A model generated the notes under the pieces. That model worked only from the letters and a program-made list of their open reading frames with translations. It was not told the origin of the DNA and searched no databases. Shown here in pieces: positions 23,374 through 34,132 of a DNA stretch of 64,000 nucleotides; position 1 is the first letter of the stretch, and the number at the start of each line of letters is the position of its first letter. The DNA comes from Steromphala cineraria (Eukaryota > Mollusca > Gastropoda > Trochida > Trochidae), in assembly GCA_916613615.1 (NCBI GenBank), contig OU744734.1, positions 31,628,301 through 31,692,300 of the forward strand, in the 5' to 3' direction. The translations under genes were made by a program, and so were the position numbers.

Positions 23374-24789
23374 TGTCGATAATAAGTTTGTTATAAAGAT
23401 AAAACTGACAAGACAACCTTGTAAGTCCCCTTTAAACTCATCCATTGTCCGTTCGTCTGTTCGAGTTAAAGGGAACAGCTTTTCTCAGAAACTATTAGAT
23501 AGGAGAACCAAATTTGGTATTCACCTTCAGGGTAGCAATACAATGATGGAATTTTAAAATGATAAACCCGCAATAGTTTTTTCCCGAAGATATTGATGAT
23601 GTCTGATGTGAGATCAGATCTTAGTCTCATTTCGTGGTAGTCACGGACACTTTCGTCACCATGGTTGAATCCCTATAGTTTATACTTTACAATGAAGCAC
23701 GATAAAGATTTAATTGTCCATAAAGCGTCCCTTGAGGTCACATTCCTACACGGTAATTAAACAATGAAATATTAAAGGAAAATATAACCGCAGTATGCAT
23801 CTTTTCTCTGGAATGAGATGTCATATGTGAGCTCAAATGTGTTTTTCACGTTGAATCTCATGACAAACTGCATCGTTGTCATAATTTGATGCAAAATGTC
23901 AGTAAGACATTGTTGTTTAATGAAAAACATAACTATTAACCATGCACCCTTACATTATTGCTTAAGCTTAATACACAAATGTTGACTACTATATGTTGTT
24001 GGAATACTCGTTTTATAAATGGCAAGATTATTCTTTGTCCTTAATGCTGTTCGGAAATAGCTTTTTGTTATGAAAAATGTACTTCAGATACAATAATGAC
24101 GTCTCTGCCTGTTAATTTAACCTATAATATACATATCTTTAATCTATTGTAACATAGTTCATTGTTCAAGTGACTTCACTGAGTTTTAGTTTGTGAATTG
24201 TTATACGTTGAGGTGAGTGTTCGTTTTTCAGGTTTTGAATGACGCCGCAGAAGCTATTGTATAATTACTAGCTATAACCACGTGTATACGGCTCCATTTT
24301 GAGTTTCCTGAAACATTCAGAACATATTATAGCATTTTATAGGTGTTTTGATAAAGAACTATTCTTAAAGTTGACCCTGTAACTCGTTCACTAAAAGAAA
24401 ATATAATTCGTTCACCACTTCGCAGACGTCTCTTTAGTAACGCGTTCACCACGATTTCATACCAGCTGTCTTTGAATGTAAATATCTCGGCGACTATAAT
24501 TTGGATTTTGATAAAAATTTGGACTTGTGATCAATATGTATCAGTGTTTAAAGAAATATGATTGGAAATACTTATTTATTCATATAAAACAATTAACCGA
24601 TCGTTTTTATGTGCACTTATCTTTTTGCAGCATGAAACCTCACTTAAATGTGCCTCTTATATCCAAATGCTGACCAGCTTTTCATTTCTTAAACCAACAT
24701 TGTGTTAACTAAAGTCTACAATTTTACAGCCAGAAATATTTTTTCTCATAAGTACCTGAAAACCGACTTATCGACCAAAAACTACACCA
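23374..24789. other. Non-coding interior of the 19690 transposon
   Basis: No gene recognised. A transposase would be expected here or at 21.4-22.4 kb if the element were autonomous; none is visible. Confidence 0.45.
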
Positions 24790-24871
24790 AATGCACAAAA
24801 ACAAACGGTGCTCTTGCAGAGTAATTTGTTCACTTCCCGTTGTGTAACAAATTCCATGCAGGCGTACACGT

Positions 24872-27800
24872 TCGTAAGATAAGATAAGACAAATCTTTAT
24901 TGCCCTTGGAAGGGAATTTGGATTGTCATAAATTGAGCACAGTAGTAATACAGAATATATAACAGGATATAAAACGGCTAAAATATACAATAATGACAAT
25001 TAACAATAATCACATGGTACATGGGTATGGCAGACTGGAACAGTATAATTTAGATATTTAAATGAGTAATGCTTGCTGGAATGAATGACATCTTGGTGCG
25101 CCTTAATTTTACATTCGGAACTCGGTAGCGTCGTCCGGATGGAAGAAGTTCGTAGCAACTATGCAGGTAGTGATCGTTATCTGAAGTTATCTTTTTTCCC
25201 GCACGCATGAGACTATGTGAATAGATTGATTCTAACGTATCAAATTGTCTCCCTGAAATTTTTCCTGCAATGTTGATCACTTTTCTCAGTCTTCCTTTTT
25301 CCTGCAAAGACAAATTTCCACACCACGACTGTATGTTAAAAGCGAGAACGGATTCAATACTACTTGAATAAAATAAAGACAACAAGCGAGAGTCAATGTT
25401 AAATGACCTAAGCTTCCGTAGAAAGTCGAGTCGCATTTGGCACTTCTTATATACATAATCAACATGTGATGAGAAGGTTAATTTATCATCAATTAGTGTA
25501 CCCAAATATTTGTAGTTGGAGACAACCTCTACCGTTTCCCCGTTGATAACAACAGGTGTAGTGGTCGATTTATTTCTTCGGAAGTCAATTACAAGTTCTT
25601 TTGTTTTCTTTGTATTTAACTGGAGATAATTATCTTCACACCACTTCACGAGTCTTGATATCTCGCTCATGTAAGCTGTTTCATCTTTGAATAGACAGGA
25701 GGTCAGTGCTGAATCATCCGCATATTTAAATAAAGAACAGTTCTCGTTGACACTAGTGCAGTCATTCGTATACAGTATAAACAGTTACGGGCGATAATAC
25801 ACATCCCTGTGGAGCGCCGGTAATTATAGTGAGTTTTCTTGAAACCGTGTTCTTTATTTTAACATATTGTGATCTTTCCAGGAGAAATGATGATATCCAT
25901 TTGATGAGGTTTGAATCAACGTTTAATGCAGCAAGCTTTCTAATTAGAATATGAGGTTGCATGGTATTAAATGCTGATGAGAAGTTCAAAAATAGAATTC
26001 GTGCATGTGCAGTAGGGGTCTCGAGATGTTCCAGAATTCTGTGTAGAAGACATGAAGTGGAGTCTTCAACTCCCCGTCTTGCTCTGTAGGCGAATTGCAG
26101 AGGATCGAGTTGACCTTGAACTTGATTCAAAAGACGCTGGAGAATAATTTTTTCAAAACACTTCATGATCACTGACGTTAGTGCCACGGGTCTATAATCG
26201 TTCATTTCTGTTGGATTTTTCCGTTTAGGTACAGGAATAATTTCTGACACTTTCCATAATAGTGGTACAACATGGGAACGCAAAGATATATTAAATAACC
26301 TGGTGAATACTTGACAGAGCTCTCGCGCGCAGTGTTTCAGGATGATGCCTTGTATGCCGTCTGGTCCTGTTGCTTTCCTTGTCTTGACATGGAGAAAATT
26401 TAGCAATACTTCATCTTCCCCTATCACAGTTTCTTCTTGCGAGTCTTCCATGTTTGACAATAAGCTGTTGATTGATTCCAAAAAAATCATGACAGTCAAA
26501 CCGTGCATAGAAATCGTTCAAATCGTTCACAAAACCAATCTCGTTGGAAACAGACACACCATCCCGCGTTTTTGTACAGTTCATCATTGTTCTCAAACCT
26601 TCCCATCCCTGACGTGTCTTGCTCTGTCTGAAATCCGACTCAACTTTCTCCCTGAACTGCTGTTTACATTCCCTGACTTTGTTGTCGATCTCCTTCTGAA
26701 CTCCGCGAAGCTTCACCTTATCATTGCTGGCAAACACTCGCTTCTTTTCATTTAATAAACACTTCAATTCCTTAGTAACCCATGGCTTATTGTTAGGATA
26801 AATTCTAATTTCCTTTTGCGGTATTAAGTTGTCCACATTTAACGATATGTAACTTGTTATAATATCACACAGTTCATTGGGATCTTCGCATTCACCACAC
26901 AGTTCGCTCCAATCTGTACAAGCAAAACTACCCTGTAAAGCATCAAGGGATGCCTTATTCCAAACCTTGACAGTTTTTGACACGACAGCGTTGGCCTTCA
27001 ATACCTGTTTATATTCCGGCAAAAGATATACTGCATGATCCGAATTCCCGATTGGAGGTTTACAGTAACATTTGTATGCGTTCTTGATATTTCCGTAGCA
27101 CAGATCAATAGTTCTTGAGTTGCGGGTCGCACATTTAACATATTGGCTATAATGCGGCAATGTCCGTTTCAGTGTACATCCGTTAAAATCTCCTAGAATA
27201 AATTTAGGTGAGGAAGGAGACATAGATTCAATTTTCTGTATATTTTCATGGATGAGTTCCGATGCGTTGTTAGTATTTGCGCTTGGCGGAATGTATACTA
27301 AAACTATGAAAATCTGTCCAAATTCTCTAGGTAGGTATGTTGGCCTGACGGAAATAGATAGGAGTTACATTCTTGATTCCTGACCACAACGTTGTTACAC
27401 CACCGTTTATTGATGTAAATACATACACCTCCTCCTACTGACTTTCCTGTAGAATCAGATTGCCGGTCTAAACGAATTGGAGATCCAAAGCCCGGTAGCG
27501 AGATTGATTGTTCATCTACTGAATCGTTAAGCCAAGTTTCAGTAAAACACAGAAGACATGATTCCCGATATTCATACATAAACCGAGTGCATGCTTCCAG
27601 TTCACTCATCTTATTCTTAATGGATCTGACATTGGAGAGAATCATAGTCGGGAGAGACGGTTTATTCCCGCGGGCTCGAACTCGTCTCAGTATTCCTCCC
27701 CTCTTAACTCTTTTACGATTTTTCCTTGGTTTTGATTCAGGTCCTAAATTATCCGCATCACACTCCGGTGGAATATCTAAGGAAAGCATGCTTATATCCC

Positions 27801-28049
27801 TGTATTCCTTGAAATACGTCAGGTCTTCCTTTGCGTAGCGCAAATGTCCGCCATCTTTGACGTTCCAACGGCCGACCGTTTGGTCGATTCCAGTTACGCA
27901 TCTCAGCAGCAGCAGTTGCGTCAGGAGACCATACACCAATAACGTCATCGTATTCCACATACCTTAAAGGATTTGACATGTATACACAACTATATTGCAG
28001 ATTTTCTTCAGAGCTCAATTCAAGACTGGTCGCCGCAGTGCAGCGCCCT
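24872..28049 (-). mobile_element. Nearly full-length non-LTR retrotransposon (LINE) copy 1
   Basis: The minus-strand 5' end (AGGGCGCTGCACTGCGGCGA) abuts the last 10 bases of the host transposon. The 3' end is an AATAAAG-like tail running into (TTATC)n at 24872-24890. It matches LINE copy 2 (40925-44164) throughout. It is the youngest layer here, as it splits the terminal repeat of the 19690-28059 transposon. Confidence 0.85.
25050..27990 (-). pseudogene. LINE copy 1 endonuclease-reverse transcriptase, frameshifted
   Basis: Order from 27960 down: a hydrophobic N-terminus and basic linker (RKNRKRVKRGG), then APE-type endonuclease motifs (SNVRSIKNKM, CFTETWL). A frame break at about 27300 follows, then GDFNGC and NSDHAVYL, then RT motifs (YRPVALTS, FAYRARRGVED, ILFLNFSSAFNT, GAPQGCVLSP). 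After another break at about 25760 come YADD, VSNYKYLGTLID and the C-terminus ending near 25050. Besides at least three frame breaks, the first catalytic aspartate of RT motif A reads Asn (FLNFSSAF versus FVDFSSAF in copy 2). It is inactive. CR1/jockey superfamily, near Rex1/L2, by motif style. Confidence 0.83.
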
Positions 28050-28426
28050 CTACGGTGTGATCTTAAGATGGGACGGGGAATGTTTAAACATACATGTAAT
28101 TATCTTATTTAAACATGAATTGTGATAAAAATGATATTTATTAATACAAACGGTATATACGTTTGACACATACAAGAAAAATGTAATTTGATGTTGATTT
28201 ACTCGACTTACGGGCTCGGATTCAACTCCCACCTTCTACTAGCGAGTGAACACAACAAGTATGTAAAATCATGATGTCGACATTCATTTAATGATAATTT
28301 TTATTTGACATTACGCTTTATAACACATCGATGATTAAGTTATTCATCATTTTCTGTTCTTTTTCAGTCATAAACCATCAACATAGGAATTGAAACAAAA
28401 TAAACAAAATAAAAAACAACGTAAAC

Positions 28427-29001
28427 AGTAGTATTATACGACCAGGTACACGGTGTTCCAACCGCAGGGAACCGAAGGGACAGTAATTTATGCAGCGTAG
28501 CTCATAAACATGGTAATAGATGCATGACATCACAGGTCAGAAAGGTCGACCAATCAGTGGACAGTAAAATGCAAGGATGCTCATGAAGCGATTCATTATC
28601 ATTACTGCAAAACAAAGCTTTCTTTAAGCCAACCCTAGACCACACATTGGTGTCAGTCCAATCAGAAACCGGTTTTGAATGAGCGCGCCAGAACTATCTT
28701 TAGCGACACGTGTCATGACTCATAGCCGAGATGTGGACACAGCGCTGTATAGCTTCAGGAAAGGTTTTGACCTACTGAAGGACAAAGGACCTTTATTCAT
28801 ATCGGTACATCCTATCCCCTATAAAGGAGGTTTATTTCTAAGTTTTATCCCGAGTCCTATCTCTATAAATTGTTGACACATAAAATATTCTTGATACTAA
28901 GTTTCATACAGTGATTTCATTTAGACAAATCTTACAGCTGGTTTTCTAGAATGATAGTATACGTTTAAAGACGTTTTATCATAGCTATATAGCTTCGTTG
29001 A
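28427..29001 (+). repeat. Left TIR of the Polinton-like element
   Basis: Matches 34800-35368 in inverse with few differences (a 6-base indel near 28572, scattered substitutions). Both TIRs hold the same 65-66 codon frame (28679-28876 and 34928-35128) ending in identical residues. It has no known motif and may be chance, or a promoter-proximal small gene. Confidence 0.85.
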
Positions 29002-31184
29002 AATGTGTTCAGAATCGTATTGCTTATTTTGTAACAAGAACTTGGAAAGAAGTGTATATCTTAAAGAAAATAAGTCGTATACTCCATCCCTTAATAATCT
29101 AGACTTGACTGGGATCAGTAATCCCTAAATATAAACATAACCATGGTGAAGAAACAGTAAGTTAATTACGAAAAGCTTAAACATAATTTATAGCATGTCT
29201 GTCTATGTAAAATGAGTGTCAAGTTTATGTCCAAAACGTATTTGTTGAAGGCTGAAAGTTTACCACATAGAAGAGAGGGAGTAAGCGAAAGTCCATCTTG
29301 GCTTGTCATGTTTGCTTGACCAGTTTTCATACCTAGACTTGGGTCTATGCACTACAACGAGGCAGATACCCCTCTCCATTCATATTAATGAAGGTGTTAA
29401 ACTGGTAAGATGATTCAGTTTCAAACGACACACACAACCAGTATTTGCTCGCCATCCAAGTATATATTCCTCACATCCCATTGGACAAATATAGCAGAAG
29501 TTATGAAAGCGTGTCTTATTTGCTTTTTAGGATCTGACCTCGCGAGGACAACGTCCATTGCTCTGTTGACGAATCATTCACCCGTAACGTGCTAACTTAA
29601 GGGGAGACTGCTTGGTGAACGTCTATTTGATACAAAACATATATTTCAATTTTCATGTTTGTTCCGATAGTTGTTGTATTTCATTCACATCTTCAGTTAA
29701 AAAGGATATTTTTCTATCAGGTATATTTTATGGAAATGAAAACCTAAAGAAGAAGACAGGAGAACTTTTGCTTTGTATTGCATTCATGTTTCAATTGGTA
29801 CAGGTTCAATCTCGTTGATGGGTACAGATATTTTAGGTATTTTAGGTTTAAAAATTCAGTTTGTTATGTAAACATATAAAGCAGTTCTTATCTTACTGAG
29901 CTTTAAATATTCCATATGAGTTATATCCACACTGATGATATGTTAAAGACATAAGTAAAATAAATCATGGAAAAGGAATAGAAACCCTGACTTTGAGTCC
30001 AGGTCGTATTTTCTCCGAAATATCCCAAGCAACTAATAATGCACTGTAATGTGTTAAATATAGGGTATCATGAATACAGAGGAATTTCAGCATAACCTTT
30101 AAGGTAAACATTGAAGGTGTCGTTGTCATGACAACACACTCCACTCGCCTCACCTTTTGTAGACACTGTTCATGGACAGAGAGGTTTAACAAACATGTGT
30201 TGGAGCGAGTCAGTAATTTTCATATGTGATAAATTAATTTTCATTTTACAAGATAATGTGTTGTAATGTTACTGTGAGAATGTAATAAGCCTTTTTAACA
30301 AATAAAACTCTGTCCCATCTTAAACTCCTGTTCGGACTAGTGTAGTGAGTGAGTGAAAACTTTTCATCCTGTTTAAACTCTAGATCACAATGGGTGGTAT
30401 AAATTTAAGAGGAAAGCCCGCAACAACCCTATGGTCATGCGTTCTGATGAAACCTGCTTTCATGGGACGGATCTAGCAAAACTAATCATGATAATTGCAT
30501 GACTTTCGATGTATCAAGTCATGAAATATGCTTATACAGGGGTGATATTTTTGTTTCATATATAGACAACTATGTACAGACAACTACATTTATGTTTTAT
30601 ACAACCATAGTTTTATCGTTGAAATGATTGTATATGAATCATATGTAAGTCTATAAGCACGGGTAATATTTGCTTCACTTGGTTTTATATGTTCTATGAC
30701 TCCCTGTCTGTTTCGAGTTTGAATACCATCCACATTGAGAACAAACACATACATTCTTCTAACATATTTATACAATCTAGGCATAAGTCAGGATACAACA
30801 TTAAGTCATTAAGTAACTAAATCATGATACAAACAGTTAGTCAGGGTATACATGTTAGGAACACGTTTGACTACACCTATTTCCGGATATAGGGTTTGTA
30901 CACAGGTAGATGAATTATAAAATTGTCTCTTTTGGATGCATATCTATCTTTTGATCTCTATCCTTTGGTCTCTATCCTATCCAATATCCGTCGCCCAGGC
31001 GGTCCTCGCTTCATCACCCCTTTGACATAGAGAGAAACAGGTTTTTTCTTATCGTTCTTGTGGGTCTGTCTTTGGAGTGGGTTTGGTGATTTCACCACAT
31101 GAAGCAAGCTTCGTTTATACATCCTATCTCAGCAGAGGTAAAGACTGAACTAACAGTGGATGAGTCTACGCCTTCTGTAATAAA
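29002..31184. other. Left half of the Polinton-like element, no gene recognised
   Basis: 2.2 kb with only short frames (29410-29595, 29612-29818, 29965-30192 minus, 30590-30784 minus), none with a recognisable motif. No capsid, integrase or polymerase motif seen on either strand. It is AT-rich compared with the gene-bearing half, as if internally deleted or never coding. Confidence 0.55.
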
Positions 31185-33026
31185 TCAGTCCTGATCACTC
31201 TCCTCATCACCAGCCGCACTGCCATCTGTAGCCACGTCTGATTCCGCGTCAGTGTCCAATTCAGACCTATCCAGTCGAGTGAGAATGTCTTTCAATTTAG
31301 GATTGATAAAGCGTTTGATTTTCCCCTTCACCATGCTCTGTTCTGAGGACGGATCTATCTCATCCAGAGTGGTGAGGATGGGTACAAACAGGGGCGCTTC
31401 TTTAAAATATTGAGTAAATTCGAGGACGCTGTTGAGAGTGTCCATCAATTTAGTATCCCAAAGCTGTTTCATTTTTCTGTCTATCCAGTCTGCCGTCCGA
31501 CCCAGCCGCTTATATTTCCTCCTGTTGAGTGCCATGTCACCTTGATAAAGCTCGTACACTCGCTTCCAGATACGCTGCAGGCCCACGTTTTGCCACTCCT
31601 CGGCTGCCATGTCGTTTATGGGTTTCCAGTAACGAGGAAGTGGTTTTGAATCATCAATACCACTCCCTTTTTGCATAGGGTGTTCCTCATCCGAATCTTC
31701 ACTGTTGTATCTGACCCGTTTTCTCTTGTTGGACGTCAATGCCTTGTCATTAACAGCTGGACACCAGGACTTGATGTGACGTTGTAAATCGTGCATGTTG
31801 TCTATGAGTACACCACAATCGGCGCAAGCTGTAGCCATAGTGAAGGGTCCCGACTCCTCACTGCTCGTAGGGGAAGCTGTTTCAATGGGGTCGTCGAGAA
31901 ACGTCTGTTCAGCAAGAAGGTCTCGACCTGACTGATTGTCTAAGGCTGGTGGGATCGCTTTTATCTCTCGTTGGTGGTCTTGAACTAACGTCCCACCCTG
32001 CTGATGACCTGTTGTTGTAGTTGTGGTGGTGGCTGGATGAGATGTCGAGATATTCATGTGTAGCCTGTTCTTCTCGCTCGTAGCAGGTTTAAGATCCACT
32101 GTTAAGTTTCCATAAGGCGTTTCCATCGCTGTTTCGTAAAGACTCATAAATTTAGATATGTCCTCGGGGAATATTCTTCTGGCAAATACCTTAATCTGCT
32201 GTCTGTCCACGGGTGAATTAAATAAAGTCACATAATGAGAATTGAGAGCAATATCACGAGATTCCTTGCCTCTGGGGAACAGGTTTTGCAGGAGTAAAAA
32301 GATCAGAACATTTTTGTGATGTGAGGTTTGAGTAAACAGACGAGAAATTCGCTTGTCATTCTTGGCTTCAGCCAGAAAGTCGTCCAGGATCAACACGTTC
32401 TGTTGGTGGGCATCAAAGTAATGTTCATCCTCGAGATTATAAGGGAGTCCTTTCACAAACTGCACATAGGGTAAGACTTGAAGAATACGATCGTACAGAG
32501 GTTGCCATACATTATAACACCAGGTGATATGGTCGGGCTGGGGCTTGATCAGTCCCTGTCGTAGTACGTTGGACATGAAGGTTGTCTTACCCGAGCCACT
32601 CGGACCGACCAACAGGCCGTTGGAGGGTATCCCAAATCGGAAGGGTCGTTCTAGAGAAGATGTGTGCGGATGCGGTAGTGATGAAGTCACCAGGGATGAC
32701 GTGACCTCCCCTGAGGGCGGCGACGACGTAGTGTACTGCACCGAGGATGGCGGCGGCGACGTAGTGTACTGCACTGAAGATGGCGGCGGCGGCGGCGGCG
32801 AAGTAGTGAACTGCACGGAGGATGGCGGCGGCGTAGTGTACTGCACTGAGGATGGCGGTGGCGGTGGTGGCGGTGGTGGCGGCGGCGTGGTGTAATGCAC
32901 TGAGGGTGGCGGCGGTGGCGGTGGCGGCAGCGTAGCTGTGTTCGAGTGTATATTCCTCCTATGTCGATACATAACATCTTTTCTTGAAAAGGACTTCCCA
33001 CAATCCGGACAGGTGACCACCGTCAT
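31185..33026 (-). CDS. C2H2 zinc finger + A32/FtsK-HerA-type packaging ATPase fusion, 613 aa
   Basis: Intact from ATG 33026. Residues 6-27 form a C2H2 finger (CPDC..H-x4-H). Residues 34-105 are a proline-rich tract built of PPSSVQYTT repeats. The ATPase spans about 130-330, with Walker A GPSGSGKT at 141-148, Walker B VLILDD at 211-216 and the family block QNLFPRGKESRDIALNSHY at 247-265. A second finger (C401, C404, H417, C422), a basic patch KRKR at 434 and an acidic tail follow; the domain from about 455 to 560 is not recognised. In Polintons, adintoviruses and NCLDVs this ATPase drives DNA into capsids, so the element has a virion-forming ancestry. It could be functional. The gene starts 23 bases after the end of the upstream small basic gene. 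Confidence 0.85.
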   Translation of the reverse strand: MTVVTCPDCGKSFSRKDVMYRHRRNIHSNTATLPPPPPPPPSVHYTTPPPPPPPPPPPSSVQYTTPPPSSVQFTTSPPPPPPSSVQYTTSPPPSSVQYTTSSPPSGEVTSSLVTSSLPHPHTSSLERPFRFGIPSNGLLVGPSGSGKTTFMSNVLRQGLIKPQPDHITWCYNVWQPLYDRILQVLPYVQFVKGLPYNLEDEHYFDAHQQNVLILDDFLAEAKNDKRISRLFTQTSHHKNVLIFLLLQNLFPRGKESRDIALNSHYVTLFNSPVDRQQIKVFARRIFPEDISKFMSLYETAMETPYGNLTVDLKPATSEKNRLHMNISTSHPATTTTTTTGHQQGGTLVQDHQREIKAIPPALDNQSGRDLLAEQTFLDDPIETASPTSSEESGPFTMATACADCGVLIDNMHDLQRHIKSWCPAVNDKALTSNKRKRVRYNSEDSDEEHPMQKGSGIDDSKPLPRYWKPINDMAAEEWQNVGLQRIWKRVYELYQGDMALNRRKYKRLGRTADWIDRKMKQLWDTKLMDTLNSVLEFTQYFKEAPLFVPILTTLDEIDPSSEQSMVKGKIKRFINPKLKDILTRLDRSELDTDAESDVATDGSAAGDEESDQD

Positions 33027-33049
33027 GGCGACCTAGAATGTATAAAGAG

Positions 33050-33316
33050 TTAGTGTTTCTCAAGCTTCCTTTTATACCCTTGCCGGATCCGCTGTCGTTT
33101 CAAGGCAGCTTTCGCCCTGTTCACAACGCCTTGTGTGGTCGAGATGCGTTTTATGTGAAGTTCAGTCGGTTTGCTTTGCTTATTCCTTTTAGAGGTAGCC
33201 TGTTTCGTCTTGATTTGTCTCTTCAAAGTACTCTTTGGTTTCCTGGGCTTTATGACCTTATCACCGGTACTGAAAATGTCCTTGGGTCTCACCACTGACG
33301 TTCTCTTCATTTTCAT
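33050..33316 (-). CDS. Small very basic protein, 88 aa (core-protein-like)
   Basis: ATG at 33316. About a third of residues are Lys/Arg, spread over the whole length (for example KPRKPKSTLKRQIKTKQ), with almost no acidic residues. No known domain is evident. Position directly ahead of the packaging ATPase and the composition suggest a DNA-condensing core protein, like the basic core proteins of adenovirus-like elements. This is an inference from composition; a nuclear-localised DNA-binding role is the safe statement. Confidence 0.65.
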   Translation of the reverse strand: MKMKRTSVVRPKDIFSTGDKVIKPRKPKSTLKRQIKTKQATSKRNKQSKPTELHIKRISTTQGVVNRAKAALKRQRIRQGYKRKLEKH

Positions 33317-33446
33317 AGGTGTGATCTATCTGCTGGTTACAGATAAATGAACACCTAGAGCCTGTTGTGACCGCGTTTTATGCTGTCTTAGGGCTGTAAC
33401 AAATACACGAGGGAATGTGACGTGATAGTTTTCTTTTCACGGTACA

Positions 33447-33665
33447 TTAATCGCTGTGAACCAAGAACCGGTGGTAAGTATACTTCAACTTAGTTTTGCA
33501 GTACACACAAGTAAAACATCCACTGTTATCTTCCCCAAGAACATCTACAGAGAGCAAACCAAGACAGACAGTACACTGGAAGGACATCTTGAATGATAAC
33601 CGCTCTTTCTCATGGATGATTACATTTAAATGAGGCGCATGCGCCGTGTAGATAGTTGGACGCAT
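33447..33665 (-). CDS. Small cysteine-cluster protein, 72 aa (or 46 aa)
   Basis: ATG at 33665; an internal ATG at 33587 would give 46 residues beginning MSFQCTVC. The core has CTVC and, 16 residues on, CFTCVYC, a zinc-ribbon-like C-x2-C..C-x2-C arrangement. It lies 15 bases from the 98-aa gene and on the same strand. Function unknown; coding status rests on spacing and the paired cysteines. Confidence 0.5.
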   Translation of the reverse strand: MRPTIYTAHAPHLNVIIHEKERLSFKMSFQCTVCLGLLSVDVLGEDNSGCFTCVYCKTKLKYTYHRFLVHSD

Positions 33666-33680
33666 GCTCAGTTGGCCTTG

Positions 33681-33977
33681 TTACTCTAAAAAGAAATCTC
33701 TGGGATGATTGGATGGGTTATCCACAAAAGACCGTTTAGCCGAGTTTTGCCCTTCTGGAGATGGTCTGTCTTCGACTTTGCGTTTTATCATGTTGGTTCG
33801 CTTTGGAGATCTCTTAGTCTTTTGGCCTTCATGAGAGTTCTCGTCAGCAGTCGTTGGGGAAGTCATGGTGATGATACGGGAACCAGGTTGAGCTTGGCCT
33901 CCTTTCTGTCCCTCGCGTCGACGCTCAAAAAACTTTATAAACTTTTTGGGATCGGCAATATACAATTTCCTCTCCAT
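33681..33977 (-). CDS. Hypothetical charged protein, 98 aa
   Basis: ATG at 33977, first residues MERKLYIADPKKFIKFFERR, then a polar low-complexity tail with basic patches (KTKRSPKR, MIKRKVEDR). No domain recognised. It sits in the tight same-strand series of the Polinton-like element, which is the main reason to believe it. A disordered accessory or core protein is possible. Confidence 0.5.
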   Translation of the reverse strand: MERKLYIADPKKFIKFFERRREGQKGGQAQPGSRIITMTSPTTADENSHEGQKTKRSPKRTNMIKRKVEDRPSPEGQNSAKRSFVDNPSNHPRDFFLE

Positions 33978-34132
33978 GATCTGTTGAGAACTGCGGGCAC
34001 CTAGTGATAACTGATCCGTTGTTGAACTACGCTGGAAATGAACTCAAAGTAGATGTCATACAATTTATATAGGTCTCAGTTGACCTTGTCGTGCCTGTAT
34101 AGATAATAGGGTTGGTATCTGCTCCCCGTACG

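Larger units (their letters stand above)
19690..28059. mobile_element. Inverted-repeat DNA transposon with nested LINEs (TSD ATCTT)
   Basis: Starts CACACCGTAGGAACG at 19690 and ends CTACGGTGTG at 28059. ATCTT precedes and follows (19685-19689, 28060-28064), and the single ATCTT empty site is at 55759-55763. The terminal repeat is about 90-100 bp (19690-19790). Its right counterpart is cut by a LINE after 10 bases (28050-28059) and continues at 24790-24871. Without that LINE the element is about 5.2 kb. No transposase was recognised; the interior holds a LINE fragment, an inverted repeat and a TTAA MITE. CAC-starting ends with 5-bp TSD recall Transib/RAG-like elements, but this is a weak resemblance. 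Confidence 0.82.

Noticed and set aside
19690..28059. RAG-like/ProtoRAG transposon
   Set aside because: Termini beginning CACA and a 5-bp TSD are suggestive, but no RAG1- or RAG2-like motif is visible and the terminus does not match the CACAGTG heptamer well.
32524..33001. Frames of 123 and 104 codons over the proline-rich part of the ATPase gene
   Set aside because: They are shadow readings of a GGC/GGT-rich repeat; composition (poly-Gly or Arg/His) follows from the repeat, and the minus-strand ATPase frame explains the sequence.
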